From contig NZ_QICS01000012.1 in NCBI RefSeq assembly GCF_003201285.1, positions 1 to 64,000 of the forward strand: DNA of 64,000 nt, written 5' to 3'. The notes beneath the pieces were generated by a model. The model worked only from the letters and a program-made list of their open reading frames with translations. It was not told the DNA's origin and made no database searches. Below, piece after piece: positions 63,775 to 64,000 of this stretch. The stretch is from Lachnotalea glycerini. Lineage in GTDB: Bacteria > Bacillota > Clostridia > Lachnospirales > Lachnospiraceae. Made by a program: the position numbers and the translations under genes. Every line of letters starts with the position of its first letter. The stretch's first letter is position 1.

Positions 63775-64000
63775 TTGAAAAAGAAAATATTATCACTTTT
63801 AATTACGTCCCTCATGGTTCTTTCTTTAGCAGCATGTAATTCCAAACAGAGTACTGCCATTGGTGCAGAAGAATCAACAGAACAAACAGTTACAAACAAG
63901 GACCCTCTTGAGGTTATTATATGGGATACAAATCAACAGGAAGGTTTGCAGGAAATCTGTGATTTGTTTACACAAGAGACAGGGATAAAAGTAGATATAC
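63775..64000 (+). CDS. Solute-binding lipoprotein, partial (MalE-like family 1)
   Basis: A TTG start 8 nt after AGGAGG (63761-63766) opens a frame that runs off the window. It reads MKKKILSLLITSLMVLSLAA, then a lipobox Cys (LAAC, residue ~21). After a linker comes LEVIIWDTNQQEGLQEICDL, FTQETGIKVDI, the usual start of family 1 sugar-binding proteins. Only about 75 residues are visible. It is probably the first gene of a CUT1 sugar importer. Confidence 0.8.
   Translation, partial: MKKKILSLLITSLMVLSLAACNSKQSTAIGAEESTEQTVTNKDPLEVIIWDTNQQEGLQEICDLFTQETGIKVDI

Overview
The window reads as low-GC Clostridia, most likely a plant-polysaccharide-fermenting member of the Lachnospiraceae (Lachnoclostridium/Anaerocolumna-like). 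The reasons are AT-rich coding sequence, strong AGGAGG ribosome sites, canonical TTGACA/TATAAT promoters, an 874-residue bifunctional AdhE, many sugar ABC systems, carbohydrate esterases, a pectinesterase, and the Firmicutes order ecfA1-ecfA2-ecfT-truA-rplM-rpsI. The assignment rests on pattern recognition only; no searches were run.

Layout. 1-0.27 kb: an IS end (transposase start, minus strand) that has cut off the tail of a short-chain dehydrogenase gene. 0.3-3.2 kb: a yybP-ykoY (Mn2+) riboswitch with a terminator platform, controlling a P-type Ca/Mn ATPase. 3.5-11.5 kb: a DeoR-controlled sugar operon (DhaK-like and DhaL-like kinase subunits, PfkB kinase, class II aldolase, RbsB/A/C-type ABC importer). 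The DhaK-like protein has Asn at both catalytic His positions, so it probably works on something other than dihydroxyacetone. 11.6-15.3 kb (minus): a small APH-like kinase and adhE, whose promoter sits inside a perfect 21-bp inverted repeat with Rex-like halves. 15.5-19.7 kb: a ROK/XylR repressor divergent from a FucI-family isomerase and xylulokinase, with a perfect xylO-like operator. 19.8-25.8 kb: a maltodextrin operon (MalEFG-type transporter, amylomaltase, LacI regulator). 26-30.6 kb: ECF energizing module, truA, rplM, rpsI.

30.6-35.4 kb is an apparent decayed integrative element at the 3' end of rpsI. A Tn916-type integrase pseudogene, a 12-bp direct repeat of the rpsI stop region at the far end, and a displaced terminator just beyond it support this. 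Its cargo is three 21-bp dyads at an exact 32-bp period, an AbiL/RloAB-like ATPase plus frameshifted RloB-like partner, and an aadE-like gene fused next to a phosphorylase fragment. 35.5-41 kb is an accessory stretch: a secreted GH64 beta-1,3-glucanase, then small genes (CD3324-like HTH, DUF1062, GNAT, Nudix, AAA ATPase). Two of these genes are each preceded by a homologous leader: an 8-codon peptide whose stop codon lies in a hairpin, plus a competing second hairpin. I consider this pair of attenuator-like leaders the most interesting candidate for an undescribed system.

41-64 kb is dominated by carbohydrate use: a secreted pectinesterase, two tandem CE1-type esterases (only the second with a CBM2-like module), a group II intron remnant after their terminator, a PadR/HAAS/DUF1648 unit, another esterase, a GH31 enzyme, an RpiR-PTS-GH1 beta-glucoside operon, AraC regulators, a radical SAM enzyme, and a LysR-controlled Na+-pump beta subunit with a 46-residue OadG-like partner. 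It ends with a CotH-kinase lipoprotein, another AraC regulator and the start of a solute-binding lipoprotein cut by the window edge.
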